Assembly: GCA_030549205.1 (NCBI GenBank)
Contig: JAUKTV010000016.1
Location: 496,001 to 560,000, forward strand
Direction: 5' to 3'
DNA length: 64,000 bases
From: Apiosordaria backusii
Taxonomy: Eukaryota > Ascomycota > Sordariomycetes > Sordariales > Lasiosphaeriaceae
Both the position numbers and the translations under genes were made by a program. Positions 44,552 through 55,548 of this stretch are shown one piece after another. Position 1 is the first letter of the stretch. The number at the start of each line of letters is the position of its first letter. Under the pieces are notes generated by a model. That model ran no database searches, was not told the origin of the DNA, and worked only from the letters and a program-made list of their open reading frames with translations.

Positions 44552-45163
44552 CGTGGCGGTGGGGTTGATAGTGGATGGGTGTGGTGATGGCGATGACGGT
44601 GGTGAGGATGGCACAGAGGTCGTAGAAAACAATTGGGTAGTCACGCCAGAAAGGAAGGCGCGATCGTTGTGCTTCCTGGCTAAAATATTCGAGGTTCCGA
44701 GGGAGCGATTATGGTAAATGTTAGAAAAAGTGAAATGAGTGTGTGGAAGTGCCCCTGGTGAACCGGGAGCTACGCCTTTGTAGCTGAAGGCTGCGAGTCT
44801 GGCCGGTGTAACCAAGCTTCGTTTACTGACGCTTCTGACAGGAATACCTGATGAGCTCGAGCCAAAAAAGAGGGCTGACCACATTCACGGGATGAAAGAA
44901 AAGCTGAGAGGCCAGGAACGTGCAATTGTTCCAGATACCCAAGGTAGGTAGGTGTTGGTTGTGGAAAAAACAAGGCCCAGCCAAGGATGGAATTGCTCTG
45001 TCAATTCACACGACCAATTCTTGCGTTGCAGCCACCCTGCAGGGCGCAGAGGCAAGGCGCATATGCCGATTGGCGGGGTGGAGAAAGCCTGCCTAGGTAC
45101 CACCTATCCACGTCGTGGACAAAAGCTACCACAGGTTTCAACAGCCCTCAAAGATAATGGATA
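44552..45163. other. Nma111 upstream region
   Basis: Promoter side of Nma111. Holds the in-frame 5' extension up to 44884 and TAGGTAGG/CCTAGGTACC motifs near 44943-44952 and 45091-45100. No other gene is supported. Confidence 0.4.
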
Positions 45164-45299
45164 GGCGCTAAAAGATAGTTGAATGCGTTGAAAGTAATTA
45201 AAAGCATTAAAGATCGTCCACAGGCGTTAAAAGATAGTTGAATGCGTTGAAAGTAATTAAAAGCATTATAGATCGTCCACAGGCGTTAAAAGATAGTTG
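45164..45299. repeat. 59-bp minisatellite built of ~20-mers
   Basis: Two nearly identical 59-bp units (starting 45164 and 45223) and the first about 18 bases of a third (45282). Each unit is itself three related blocks of 20, 19 and 20 bases, beginning GCGTTAAAAGATAGTTGA, GCGTTGAAAGTAATTAAAA and GCATTAAAGATCGTCCAC. Degenerate blocks of the same kind (AGGTGTAAAAAGATAGTTG) continue to about 45360. Confidence 0.85.
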
Positions 45300-46059
45300 A
45301 TAGGTATCAGAAGGCAGTCAATAGGTGTAAAAAGATAGTTGAGAGGCCTTGAAGATAACTAGTGTAATATGCAGTTCAATGCTTGTAACCAGAACGCCTC
45401 TGTTGTGTGTGTTGCAGTCCCTATTTTTTTATGTCCATGACATATTTAACTGACCAAGAGGTATAAAAGCCAGGCACAAGACACAGAAGGCAGATGCAAA
45501 TGACGTGTTTTTCCTTGAAGACATGGACTGTGTCAACCTGGAAGATACCAGTCTGTTTTTCTTGCGGCTTTGACCCTTGACAAACAAACATGGCTGTGTT
45601 TCGTAGCAAGGTCTCAAACAAACAACCTGGAATTGTAATGCAATTCGTAGGTACAATCTGAGTGATCGTGCGCGAAGTTTCCAAACGGCACTCTCATGCA
45701 AGACACCTAAGAGAAAGAACATATTTAGCGTTAGCCATCCGTTGTAACAATTAACATGTGAATGGAGAGGGACCGTGGAAGTTTCATACCGATCTGATAC
45801 TCGCATAGCTACCGGTTTACCGGGGGCTCATATCGCTTACTTGATATCAACATCGACATACACCCTTTGAGGTGTTCAAGTCCTGGGCAGATCAACATGG
45901 GCATTTGACATGGCGCAATATAAGCCTCCTTGACCCCTCACCTGCACATTGTTACACTGACAACAAGGCAAGAATAATGATGTTTTATAAGAACAAGAAA
46001 CCAGCAGGCAAGCCTGCATTATGTATTTACACCGACTAACAACCACCATGTCCTGCTTT
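45300..46059. other. intergenic
   Basis: Non-coding sequence to the right of the minisatellite, ending in the NOP53 3' region. Minus-strand open frames at 45421-45684 and 45429-45806 overlap and have no recognisable features. Confidence 0.4.
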
Positions 46060-47446
46060 TTAGGCAAGTTGGAAGTCCTTGTATGTCCATTTCTCTGTGA
46101 TCTTGGTCTTGGCCAGCCTCTTGAAGGGAATCTTTCTCCGAGCCTCCATTTTGCCCCGTACCAGCATGCTCCTGTACCTGTCCTTGAGCAAATTGCCTTC
46201 CGGCTTCAAAAGTCTCAACGAATCCTGAAGCTCGTCGGGAAGTACAAGCTCCAAGTCCTTCTCCGGCAGCCTGTACCGACCAAATTGTTTCCTCCGCAGC
46301 TTCTCGTCATCACCAACCTCTTCCGCATCACTGAACTCGGCCTTTTCAAGGGCCAATTGCCTCTCCTTCTCTGCCACTTCTAACGCAATTTGCTTGATCC
46401 GCTCGGCCTGGGCATTCTTCGCCTTCATGGCCGCTTCGTGTTTCAACCTCCGTTCCTCCTCCTTTCTTCGCTTGATCCTGTTTCTCTCAGCCTGTGTCTT
46501 GCGCCTTGGCCGCTTCGCCTTGACACTGAGCTCCTCGCCCGCACTTTCGAATCCTTCCCAAGCCGAGTCGTCCTCCCATTCAGAGAGATCTGCCCGGGCC
46601 TCAGCAGCTTCAGCCTCGGCAGCTGATCGGACAGCCGCCTCAAGTTTGATCCTCTCCGCCTCCAACTCCGCAAGTCGCTTCTTCTCAGCCTCCACAGCCT
46701 TCTCGCTCTCCTCAATTAACCGTTCTCGGTACTCGGTGAAGTCAGGGTTGTAACTGGCGCCACCTTTCGGTACGTAAACGGCAGGAATCGGCTTGCCGTT
46801 GGCAGAGAGTGAGATGGATTGTTGTTCGAGGGTCTTGGGCTTCTTGGGTTTCTCCTTCTGAGGTAGAAAAGCAAGTTCAACAGCCTTCTCCGGCTCAGGT
46901 TGCGGCTGGTCGGCCCAGGGATCAAACGCGGCATCGACAATATCAATCGTTGAGTCGTGCTGTCCATCTGCCACCTTCTTTAACCTGCTGAGCTCCTTGC
47001 CACTGACATAGTCTTTGCGCTGCCTTTTGGCCGGGAGAACACCATCTGTGGTCTTGTCGTGAGCGGGGCGCTTGCGCATGGGCACAGCCGGTACCGCCGA
47101 CCGCGCCGCAAGGATCTCATCTGACTTGAGGCCCTTCTTGATCTTGGGGAACTTCTTGGTAATGGAGGCATCGCCCTTGACGTCGAGAACGAACAGATCG
47201 GCAGAATCTTTTTCAGCAATAATTCCACTGCATGCGCAAGATTGGTTAGTGGTTGTTTTTCGATATTCAGTAGGTGAAGGGCATTCATGCGCACCCCTTG
47301 ATTATTTGAGTGTTGAGCTCGTCAAGGCCCTTCGTAACATCGGTAACGTCGACATTCTTGCGCCACGCCTTCTTGCCTTTTCTGGATGGTTGCTTGTATT
47401 GTGATGGAGCATTGGTATTGCCCGCGGGGGCCTTGAGGACAGGCAT
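46060..47446 (-). CDS. NOP53: Ribosome biogenesis protein NOP53
   Basis: Nucleolar factor of late 60S assembly that recruits the exosome and Mtr4 for ITS2 (7S) processing. Two exons, 47446-47295 and 47227-46060, give 439 residues; the 67 bp intron joins TQIIKG to GIIAEKDSADLF. The N-terminus starts MPVLKAPAG and continues QPSRKGKKAWRKNVD, the conserved family opening. LFVLDVKGD, KKLKSDEIL-like and VYVPKGGASYNPDF blocks follow; the middle is a long charged coiled coil (LIEESEKAVEAEKKRLAEL onward) and the C-terminus ends ARRKIPFKRLAKTKITEKW. I do not see a clear LFxVD arch-interaction motif other than the LFVLDVKG segment, which fits that description well. The ATG at 47446 has A at -3; the frame is open further upstream. 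Confidence 0.92.
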
Positions 47447-48170
47447 CTTCAGCTGCAGCTGTGGTGGTTTTTGTCGACGCAGTGGTTGCTGTCCAACAAC
47501 TTTTTGGTGTTTGGGTTGATTGCGAGTCTCGGTGGTCCAAAGCACCCTGCCAAAGACACAACGTGGGGTCTGGGTTTTCAAAATTTCAGCGGGCGTTCAT
47601 CGATGATAAGATAAGAACCGCTGCACGTGGCGCAAAAAGTGCCATGCACGGACTGCCAGGCGTGGGTGACCTGGCCAGCGTCCAATCCGAGGTTTAGGCC
47701 TGATGCTGCTGGACCTGCTTGCTCATGACGCCCGCCAAGAGCACTGGAACGGCCAGGCGCGGTGAGCGAAAAACAGTGGCCGTCGCCTGGTGGCACGCAC
47801 GCATGGACGCCCCCTGGCTTTCACCGTAGCCGCAATCGGGTTTGTTGAGCAGAGTTGAGAGACTGGGCGCTGTGGGTTCGAGCCGAACCAAATTCCCATC
47901 ACAAAGGGAACTTAGATCTCTCAGTTTTTGAACCTCACCGAGTATTCTTTTCGAGGGCACTTGTTCTCTCCTACACAATACCGATACAACCACCCGAAGG
48001 CTGTCGAGTCGAACCACGCCGCGCTTCTTTGGTTGGCCTGGCCACTGATTTGACGACGATTGACGACGACTCCACGAGGACCCCTTTTAACGAAGACACC
48101 CCTCCCTCCCTCGACGACGACCACCGCTGAACAAGACATTTGATTCTCTACGACAAATAATCCCAACACC
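47447..48170. promoter_or_regulatory. divergent promoter region NOP53 / YPT6
   Basis: 724 bp between divergent start codons; the right half is a pyrimidine- and GACGA-rich leader before the Rab gene. No coding sequence supported. Confidence 0.4.
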
Positions 48171-49036
48171 ATGGCGCAAGCGGGAGCAGGCGGGTCATAT
48201 AACAACCCACTGAAGAAATTCAAGTATGTTGCTAGTGCTTTCGGCGCGCGCGGAATACAAAGCTAGGTGGCTAACCACGTATACCACAGGCTGGTGTTTT
48301 TGGGTGAACAAAGCGGTATGCGAATATACATATCCCGAGACAGGGATGAATGCTAAAACCTTCGCTTAGTGGGAAAGACATCTCTCATCACACGGTTCAT
48401 GTACGACTCGTTCGACAACATGTACCAAGCCACCATTGGCATTGACTTCCTCTCCAAGGTACGCATCACCCTCAGCCTCCCTGTTCGCGCCTGGGCTAAT
48501 AAGAACGCAAAGACAATGTATCTGGAAGACAGGACAGTACGGCTTCAGCTTTGGGACACAGCAGGCCAGGAACGATTCCGCAGCTTGATTCCTTCGTATA
48601 TCCGTGACTCAAGCGTGGCGGTAGTAGTCTACGATATATCAAGTATGCGCCTTTTCCTTCCTCGCTTCTTTCTTTGCTAACCGGAATACAAGACGCCAAA
48701 TCCTTCCAAAACACCCGGAAATGGATCGACGACGTCCGCGCTGAGCGAGGCAACGACGTCATCATCGTGCTCGTCGGCAACAAGACAGATCTTAACGACA
48801 AGCGCGAGGTTACTACCGCTCAGGGTGAGGAGGAAGCGCGCAAGAACAACCTCATGTTTGTCGAGACGAGCGCCAAGGCCGGACACAACGTCAAGAACCT
48901 GTTCAAAAAGATTGCGCAGGCTCTCCCAGGGATGGAAGGGGCTGACGGGGCGGCGGCTGCCGCTGCGCAGGCTAGCTCGCAAATGATTGATGTTAAGAGC
49001 ACAAGTACACCACAGCAGGAGGGGTGTGCTTGCTAG
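48171..49036 (+). CDS. YPT6: Rab6-family GTPase Ypt6
   Basis: Small GTPase controlling retrograde traffic from endosomes to the Golgi and within the Golgi. Five exons (48171-48223, 48290-48315, 48370-48458, 48513-48642, 48693-49036) give 213 residues; exon 2 is only 26 bases and its introns are 66 and 54 bp. All G motifs are present: P-loop GEQSVGKT (23-30), YQATIGIDFLSK in switch I (the Rab6 hallmark), WDTAGQERFRSLIPSYIRDS in switch II, VGNKTDL and ETSAK. The C-terminus ends EGCAC, a CXC geranylgeranylation signal. The C-terminal tail has an alanine run (DGAAAAAAQASS). The ATG follows a CACC context. Confidence 0.96.
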
Positions 49037-49911
49037 ACGGGTCAACGTATGAGGATCTGAGAGTACACGAAGGGGAGGGATGAATCGCGCAAACGAATAT
49101 ACTGCGCAACCTCTGCTTTGCTTGCTTTTGTGTGAAGGTTAGACCAGGAAGCATAGCGGGGGTTATGGGTGGCTTTCACGCACTAAGCGTTTTACATACT
49201 TGGTTAAATCTACGTAATGATATATCTCTAGGAGTTTTGGGTAGCCGAAACAAGTGGAATTACAGACGCGGGGAAATACCGTTGTTGAACATAAGGTCAA
49301 GCCGACAAGCGGCGGCAGTCAAGGAAGTTTACTTGGGACTTTTGCGAATAGGCAAAGGATGCTTCCATCAGCAGGATTTACCTCGAATCAAAGATGTCCG
49401 AAAGATGAATACAGTGACAATTAGTCCTTGTTCTCAAAGCACAATAAGGTATTTGCCGGCTGCCCATAAAGATATCTACAACACTTAGGAGATACACTCT
49501 AGTAAATAGACCTTTTTTCTGAACACAACTTCCCTTTCTTCAGTGGTAACGCCGATTTCGCCAAAACCCGCAGATAAAAAACAGTGTTCATGCATGTTTG
49601 CCCGCCCCTTCAAGGAAAAGATATCCGTCCATATGCTTGTTTTGTCGCCCATGTCCAACGCGCCATCGTACGAACCGCACACTTCCCCGGCCTTCATGAT
49701 TAGCTGTTGATAAACGTCGTACTCGTCGGCTCTGTGCCTAGTTTGGGTATCTTTTTCTCCTTCCATGTCTGAACGGTCGTCAAGACGGGAAGCTGACGAG
49801 AAGTGACAAATCCAGTCCTTCCTCAACACCGTCCACGATGTGAGACTTTTTGGATGGCATGAAGGGCGGGACAGGACCTAACTCCGGATCATGCTTGGAA
49901 AGTTAAGCCCT
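49037..49911. other. intergenic between convergent genes
   Basis: 875 bp between the stops of YPT6 and RLP24. Open frames of 118 (49132-49488, plus) and 114 codons (49485-49829, minus) have no recognisable domain. Probably 3' UTRs plus spacer. Confidence 0.4.
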
Positions 49912-50647
49912 TCAGTCGGTATCCATCTCATCATCCTCATCCTCGAACCCATCGTCCTCGTCGTCATCCTCGCCCACAACGCCGCCAAAAGACTCGGTAA
50001 TCTCCTCCACGCCGCCGTCAGTCCTGACCCTCAGTCTCTTCACCTCACCGCCAAAAGCCTTGGTCTTCTTCCCGGTAGCCTTGGCAGCGAGCTCCTCCCT
50101 CTCCAGCTCCTCAACATCGACACCCCTCTCAGCAGCCAGCTCAGCCAACCTCCTCTTCTCACTACCCCTGAGTCTGGGAAGCAAGTGCTCGTTGTCGGCC
50201 ACCAGCTTCCTGGCAGCGGCAACCTCGCGCGCCCTCTTGCCGGCCATGCGCTTCTTGTAAAAGATCCTCTCGCGGCGGGCCTTGATCTCGGAGATGCGCT
50301 CCATAGCCTTGAGGGTCTTGGCGAAGAGCTCGCGGTCGTAGCGGACGGGCACGTTGCGGCGGGCGGCGAACTGGAGCGTGCTGTCGACCGTCATCTCCTT
50401 GCCGGCGTTCTTGCGGTAGGCCTTTGTCCACTTGAGCTTGCGGGGGTTTCGCTTCATCTTGAAGTTCTTGTGGCATTTTGAGCGACAGAAGCGGAAGGAT
50501 TTGCCTGTAGTCGTCCCAAAAGACAATGGTCAGCGGCATGGGAATAGTAGGACAATTGGAGGAGGACACACCATCGTTGCGCATAAAGGTGATACCCTTG
50601 CTAGGCCACGCGGGCCGACCACAGAAAAAACAATTATCGACGCGCAT
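49912..50647 (-). CDS. RLP24: 60S biogenesis factor RLP24 (ribosomal L24e-like)
   Basis: Pre-60S placeholder for ribosomal protein eL24 that recruits and activates the AAA-ATPase Drg1 for cytoplasmic maturation. Two exons, 50647-50572 and 50504-49912, give 222 residues; the 67 bp intron has a GCTGACC branch. The L24e zinc ribbon has Cys6, Cys9, Cys32 and Cys36 (CFFC and CRSKC), with KSFRFCRSKCHKNFKMKRNP and LKWTKAYRKNAGKEM. The C-terminal extension (basic RMAGKRAREVAAARKL, then an acidic EDDDEDDGFEDEDDEMDTD end) distinguishes Rlp24 from eL24 and is the Drg1-binding part in yeast. The start reads MRVDNCFFCGRPAWPSKG; most relatives have PxYPGxG at that place, so the residues after the first zinc pair are slightly divergent. 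Confidence 0.94.
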
Positions 50648-53120
50648 CTTGATGTGTGTATATGCGGCCCTTCAGAATTTGAAAAGAAAAGGGAAGCTGG
50701 GGGGGTGGTTGTTTTGCGAAAAGAGCGCGGACAGGACTGCTCTCTCTCTCCACCTGGCGCTGAAGGTTCAACTTGCAGCAGGCCGAAAAAATTGACCGCC
50801 TACTTTTGCCCACCCTCTTGCTGCAGGAAAAAAATGTGGGGTGGTGGTGAAAATTGTTATCTTATCGGTCGCCAAGATTTCGGGGACCAGCTTGCGCAAA
50901 GGGTTAGGGTTGGCTGCTTGTCAAGATCAGTGGAGCTGAGGTATGTATATCTGTCAACGTTTGTGAGTGTGACTGATTAAGTTAGAGTACGTGCCGGAAA
51001 CCTCCCGAGTTGACAGATTCTGCGCGACTTATATTGATGAATGTAAATGCTGCTCTTCATTTGAAGCTATGGACTCTGTATTCGGTCTGTGTAGATACAG
51101 AACGCTCAAAGCTTAGTCAATATGCAGTTGCTCCCTGGCAGACCATTCGTTCTGTAGAACTATTCTGTCTGGTGAATCTGGCAAGGCGCCTTCGCGCCCT
51201 TCAACGTCCGAAAGATTTGTGTCTGTGGCCCGGATCATTGCTCGGAAGGTAAGCAAGGGAACCAATTTACCACGTATCTCGAACAAGTTGTATTTCGGAT
51301 AGGACAGACCCTTGAGACTTGATGTGCTTATGAATCCCCTGTCAACCGTATCTTGACGGCCATTTCAGAACATCTGATCATCATTTATCATTTCTGATAT
51401 GGCAACTTTATCTATGTCTTGAACACCAACTCCCAGTTGTAAAATAAGCATCGTGTGATGTGCCGCGAGAAATGGCAAGCTCACCACCATCGCCAGCCTT
51501 GGCCTCAAGCGATTGAAAGTGCCAAGACAGTGTTTGGGACGCTAGTCCAGGGCTTGGTGATCAGCTCCACCTTGGACCTCACTTGGGCTGCCGTTGAGCA
51601 AGAGCGCTCGAGTGTTTCTACGTTCAACGTGTCGCCCACAGCTCATGTCCAAAGCCGAAAGAATTCAATCACACGGAGCGGACCAGGGGTGAATTTGTTG
51701 TTTGAGCGAAAGAGTTTCTGCGACGTAAACCGTTGTTACACCGCTTGCGGCAGACAAAAGCCTGTCCATGTGACCAAGACACACCCAGTCATTTCGCCTC
51801 AGACCTGACGCCTGAAGGCGATCGTTGACGTGCTGACGTGCCGGATAGAATCTCCGGTGATTCTGAGCGTTTGAACGCCCACATTAATATTTCTTGCCAT
51901 CAGATGAAATTACATCCAAATAAGGTTTCGATCGCGGTCAAGCAACGGCAAGAGGTGTCAAACGAGGACGCCGTCGAGGATCGTGAACTCCACACATGGC
52001 CCACTTGGCGCCGACATTTCCTAGGGAAAGTCTGGGGAATGTGGAGCAGTCGGGGCCAAGATGGCTCCACCGACCCTCATTGACAACGCTAGCACACAAC
52101 CAAGGAGGAAACAACATCAATTTCAATATCAAAATCATTTCAGAGGCTCTTCCCAACCGTTAAAGAGCTCTCAAACTTCTCTGACATTGGAGGCTTCATT
52201 GGAGGCTTCATAAAAACAGACCTGGGCCAAGTAAGATTCATGGGACAAGCCTGATCGTCTTCCCTTCCCCGCATTTTGCCAGTGTCTTGTGGCGCCATGT
52301 CAATCCGCAAAGTGAGACGACAATTGACGGCTGGCAAGAGTGAGCCCAAAGTGACGTCCAATGAATACCATGATTGGGTGCATGGATATTGCTGCGGTCT
52401 CTTCCAGGTTACCCCGCTTCTACCAGGGCGTGTCTGGGTGGTCATTCCGCCCCTGCAACGCGCCGCTTGATTGGCCTTGGCTGGTACTCCCCTTCCTTCC
52501 TGCCTGGGCTTTGAGTATGGCAAGTCGTGACGGCCATGGCCCCAAGCTCGATAGGTGAGGGAGATGTGGCGGCTGCCCTTGAAGAGGGATACGTTCCTGC
52601 TGGCTGGAGACGTGAAGTGTATGCCAGCTGAGCACACCCGGGCAGGGTCGCCAACCCAGCCATAAAGGGGGTTTCCCGTCCCTCCCACTTCAACTGGCTC
52701 CCACCTCCCCAAGCTCTTCCCGTTCTTTGTCGTGTGTAACAACTACTGCCTCTTTGTTGTCCAACCTCGGGTAGACGTCAATCCATCAACATCTCGCATG
52801 AGAGAAGAGTTTCTCGTGTGATACATTTCGAATCCATCCACCTCCTCCGCTCACCACGGTCGATAGACCATCTGGTATAGACGAGAAGGGTAGGCATCAT
52901 TCTCCTCCGTCAGGCAGCATTGTCATCCTGGTTCTCCCCACCAGGTCCAACTTATCCTTTGCTGCTGCTCATCGACTTTAACCCCATCACATCACCATTA
53001 ACCAATTCTCATCAAATCTGCTTTTGCTAGGGAGCTAACATCTACATTAACACAGATTTCCTGTCCTCTTTGCACAAAATACAACACAAACTATCGAAAC
53101 ACCGCCCTTAAAACTTCACA
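50648..53120. other. long divergent intergenic region
   Basis: 2.5 kb between the RLP24 start and the small-protein start. Holds a TTAGGG-type box at 50904 and a perfect 12-bp tandem duplication (CATTGGAGGCTT twice, 52185-52208). The open frame 52140-52742 (minus, 200 codons) has no known domain. The right end looks like a pyrimidine-rich leader with an intron 3' end (GCTAACATC then ACACAG, about 53033-53056). Confidence 0.4.
50904..50909 (-). promoter_or_regulatory. telomere-like box (ACCCTAA) upstream of RLP24
   Basis: Plus-strand GGGTTAGGGTTGG at 50901-50913 reads CCAACCCTAACCC toward RLP24, about 257 bp before its ATG. AACCCTAA boxes are bound by Tbf1-type factors in front of ribosomal-protein and ribosome-biogenesis genes in several fungi. 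Role here is inferred. Confidence 0.4.
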
Positions 53121-53444
53121 ATGCCCGTCCGTATCCCCGCTGCCACCCGGACTGAGATCTTCTGCATGGGAGCCGGTGGCGTCGGCGCACTTGCACCTTT
53201 CTACATGATCATCCCTGGCGCTGAGGAGCGCGTCGCCCGTCAGACTACCAAGTGGGCACCCAAATGGGAGCGCAACATCACTATGTTCAAGTCTCCCGTT
53301 GAACGTGGTGTCCAGCGAATCTCCCCTCCCGTCGCCCGGACTGTTCAAAAGGTCGAACACAAGCTTCACCTTGAGCAGGCAGCACAGAAGACTGGCCGGG
53401 GCATCTCCAGAACCTTTGAAAAGATAGGCATCAAGCACACCTGA
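53121..53444 (+). CDS. small conserved-looking protein, function unknown
   Basis: Single-exon ORF of 107 residues. I do not recognise the family. It opens MPVRIPAATRTEIFCMGAGG and has one moderately hydrophobic stretch (GAGGVGALAPFYMIIPG, about 17-33) followed by an amphipathic, basic remainder ending FEKIGIKHT, so a single-pass or peripheral membrane protein, perhaps mitochondrial, is possible. Codon use is strongly biased to C/G at third positions, like the highly expressed neighbours, and the ATG context (CACAATGCCC) is good, which supports a real and well-expressed gene. A spliced 5' leader is likely. Confidence 0.7.
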   Translation: MPVRIPAATRTEIFCMGAGGVGALAPFYMIIPGAEERVARQTTKWAPKWERNITMFKSPVERGVQRISPPVARTVQKVEHKLHLEQAAQKTGRGISRTFEKIGIKHT

Positions 53445-55548
53445 TTGCTTGGTGACGGAAAGAAACAAATTGGCATGATGACACGGTGGGAATGAAACAT
53501 AGCAACGAAGGACCGGGTATCATGTTTGGCGTTGAGTTCTATTACACTCCTGTACATATGTACTATGATTGATGATGGATGGCTTATGGTACTGCATTGG
53601 AAGGGACCCTAGCTTGTTGGCTCTTGAGCCTATACATACCTACTTTCGCTAGGAACACATGGTAGGATGACTGTCAATAAGACGTCTCTATAGTACCAAA
53701 TCAACAATGATCTGTTGGTACTGTGTCTTGCCACACTTGTCATTGAATGCCATGACCCTTCAGTAATGTCATGTCTCATCATTTCTCCCCCTCAGTGCCT
53801 AGATAACTTGGGAGCTATCCTATTATCGTTGGCGATTGGGCAGAAGCTAAAAGCCCTGCAGCGATTTCTCGATACCTCTCGACAGAACAGAACAAGAGTC
53901 TACAGCACGGTATTCTAAGCCCCGTCGACGAGGTTAGCAGAGGTCATGTTGAACCGTGCTATCGAAACAGCTATGCAATACTACGTTCTGCGAGCGTATC
54001 CCTAACGCAAAGGCTCACCGTTTCTTGTGGTTTTTATACCGAGTTTCAGTTGATCCGCGACTCGATATCGTCTTAACCAGCTCTCAGGTGTGGGTGGACC
54101 AGATACCTGTTCTAGGTTACAGTCTCATAAAAACAATGTTAAGATATTTCGATTTCATAGTCTGGCAATACTCTCATGGTCAAAAAGCATACCGAGGACA
54201 AAAAAAATGTAAAGTTACCTGGTAATCCATTGTGTCGGCGGCTATGAACGAGCTGGAAACATCTATATGGACTCACACATGCGCCCGCAGGCTCCAGCCT
54301 ACTCGTAAACACTAAAAGTCTATCACACGGCCCATAACCGAAAATAATATACAGCTAGTTTGATAGGTAGGTGACAAGTCCTGAGATGAAGGACCCAAGG
54401 ACTTAGCATAAAATTCTTAGAAGCAAGCGCAAGCTTCTGCGAGACACGGTGAGCGTTCAAGACAGTTAGGTACACAACTTCAGCAAAATTCTTATCAGAA
54501 TCCACTTGGATGTTTATGTCAAAGAATTTTGTTCGGGACTGAGTACATATGAAGTTAGGTACCTGCATGTGAAGATGTCAGTGTAAGTCGTCACCCACCA
54601 ATCAAAGAATATGATTTGGCAGGTGGAGTTGGTGAGGTTAGAAACAGCTAGCGTTGTTGAAAATGCCCAAGTACCTTACGCGGAAAGGGAGATTCCTTGA
54701 GATGAACTTCATGCATTGATTATTCCAAGGTGTCAGGACCTCTTATGTAAATGCTGTTAAAATATAGAGAACCACTTCTTTTTTTACTGTGGCCTATTTC
54801 TTTGGGATATGGATAATGAGGCCAGCCACACATTTATTACAATAGGTGAAGTGCTGACTGTGGCGCCCAAGCTGTCCAACCCTCGTCGGCCAAAAACGCC
54901 CCTGGGCAGCGGGCTGAAAACATTCGCGCCCATTGGCAGTGCAATGACGTATGACTGGTCGAAGCGTTTCAACTTCTTTTCCGCATAGAGATATCATGAT
55001 GCTATTCAGACCGCATCTTCAACTTCAGTCCGCTTCGAATAAGTACGCGGACAGCAAACATGGAACTTGGCCCCGCTATTTCCAACCTCTGCGCCCAAGC
55101 GCTACGCAAGCTTTCAAGGGAAAAACTAAGACCTAGAGACCCACACATTTCTGTTGGCCGGCATGAAACTTGACCGATGAGTGGCTCGACAATGGTGTTG
55201 CCGATGCCGACTGATCCGATGCTTTTTGGCTGGGAAGTCTGGGCAAGACGGCGCGACACAACAGGACCGAGACCTGGGTGGAGTTGTTGATTCGGGACCC
55301 TGAGGAAGTCCGAGATTTGTCGAGTTTGGTTGGTTCTGCGATTTTCGCTTGGGTTCCCTCTCCTGATCATCGGACTCCTGGGTTTGGCAAAGAAAAAACA
55401 GCATTTCGACTTTGGCGACGACTTTGTGATTCTTTACGACTTCGGTTTTGCGACTCTTTTGTTAGGCGTTTGTACAGGAAAGGGTACGAGAAAGGCGCAA
55501 CTGGGAGGAGAAGGAAAGACGGAAGAAAAAGACGAAAAGGAAGGAAAA
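53445..55548. other. long intergenic region, relatively AT-rich
   Basis: 2.1 kb with no supported gene. It is visibly richer in A/T than its surroundings from about 53500 to 54950, with several TTAGGTAC motifs (54364, 54471, 54553). No open frame over 92 codons with recognisable content. It could be an old degraded element, but no terminal repeats or transposase-like sequence were seen. The end (55278-55548) is the Kei1 leader. Confidence 0.4.

Noticed and set aside
47870..47890. B-box-like GGGTTCGAGCC suggesting a tRNA
   Set aside because: The flanking bases do not form a T-arm stem and no acceptor or anticodon arm is present.
52140..52742. 200-codon minus-strand ORF with PPMKPPM repeat
   Set aside because: No recognisable domain, mixed composition, and the repeat is just a 12-bp tandem duplication; likely chance.
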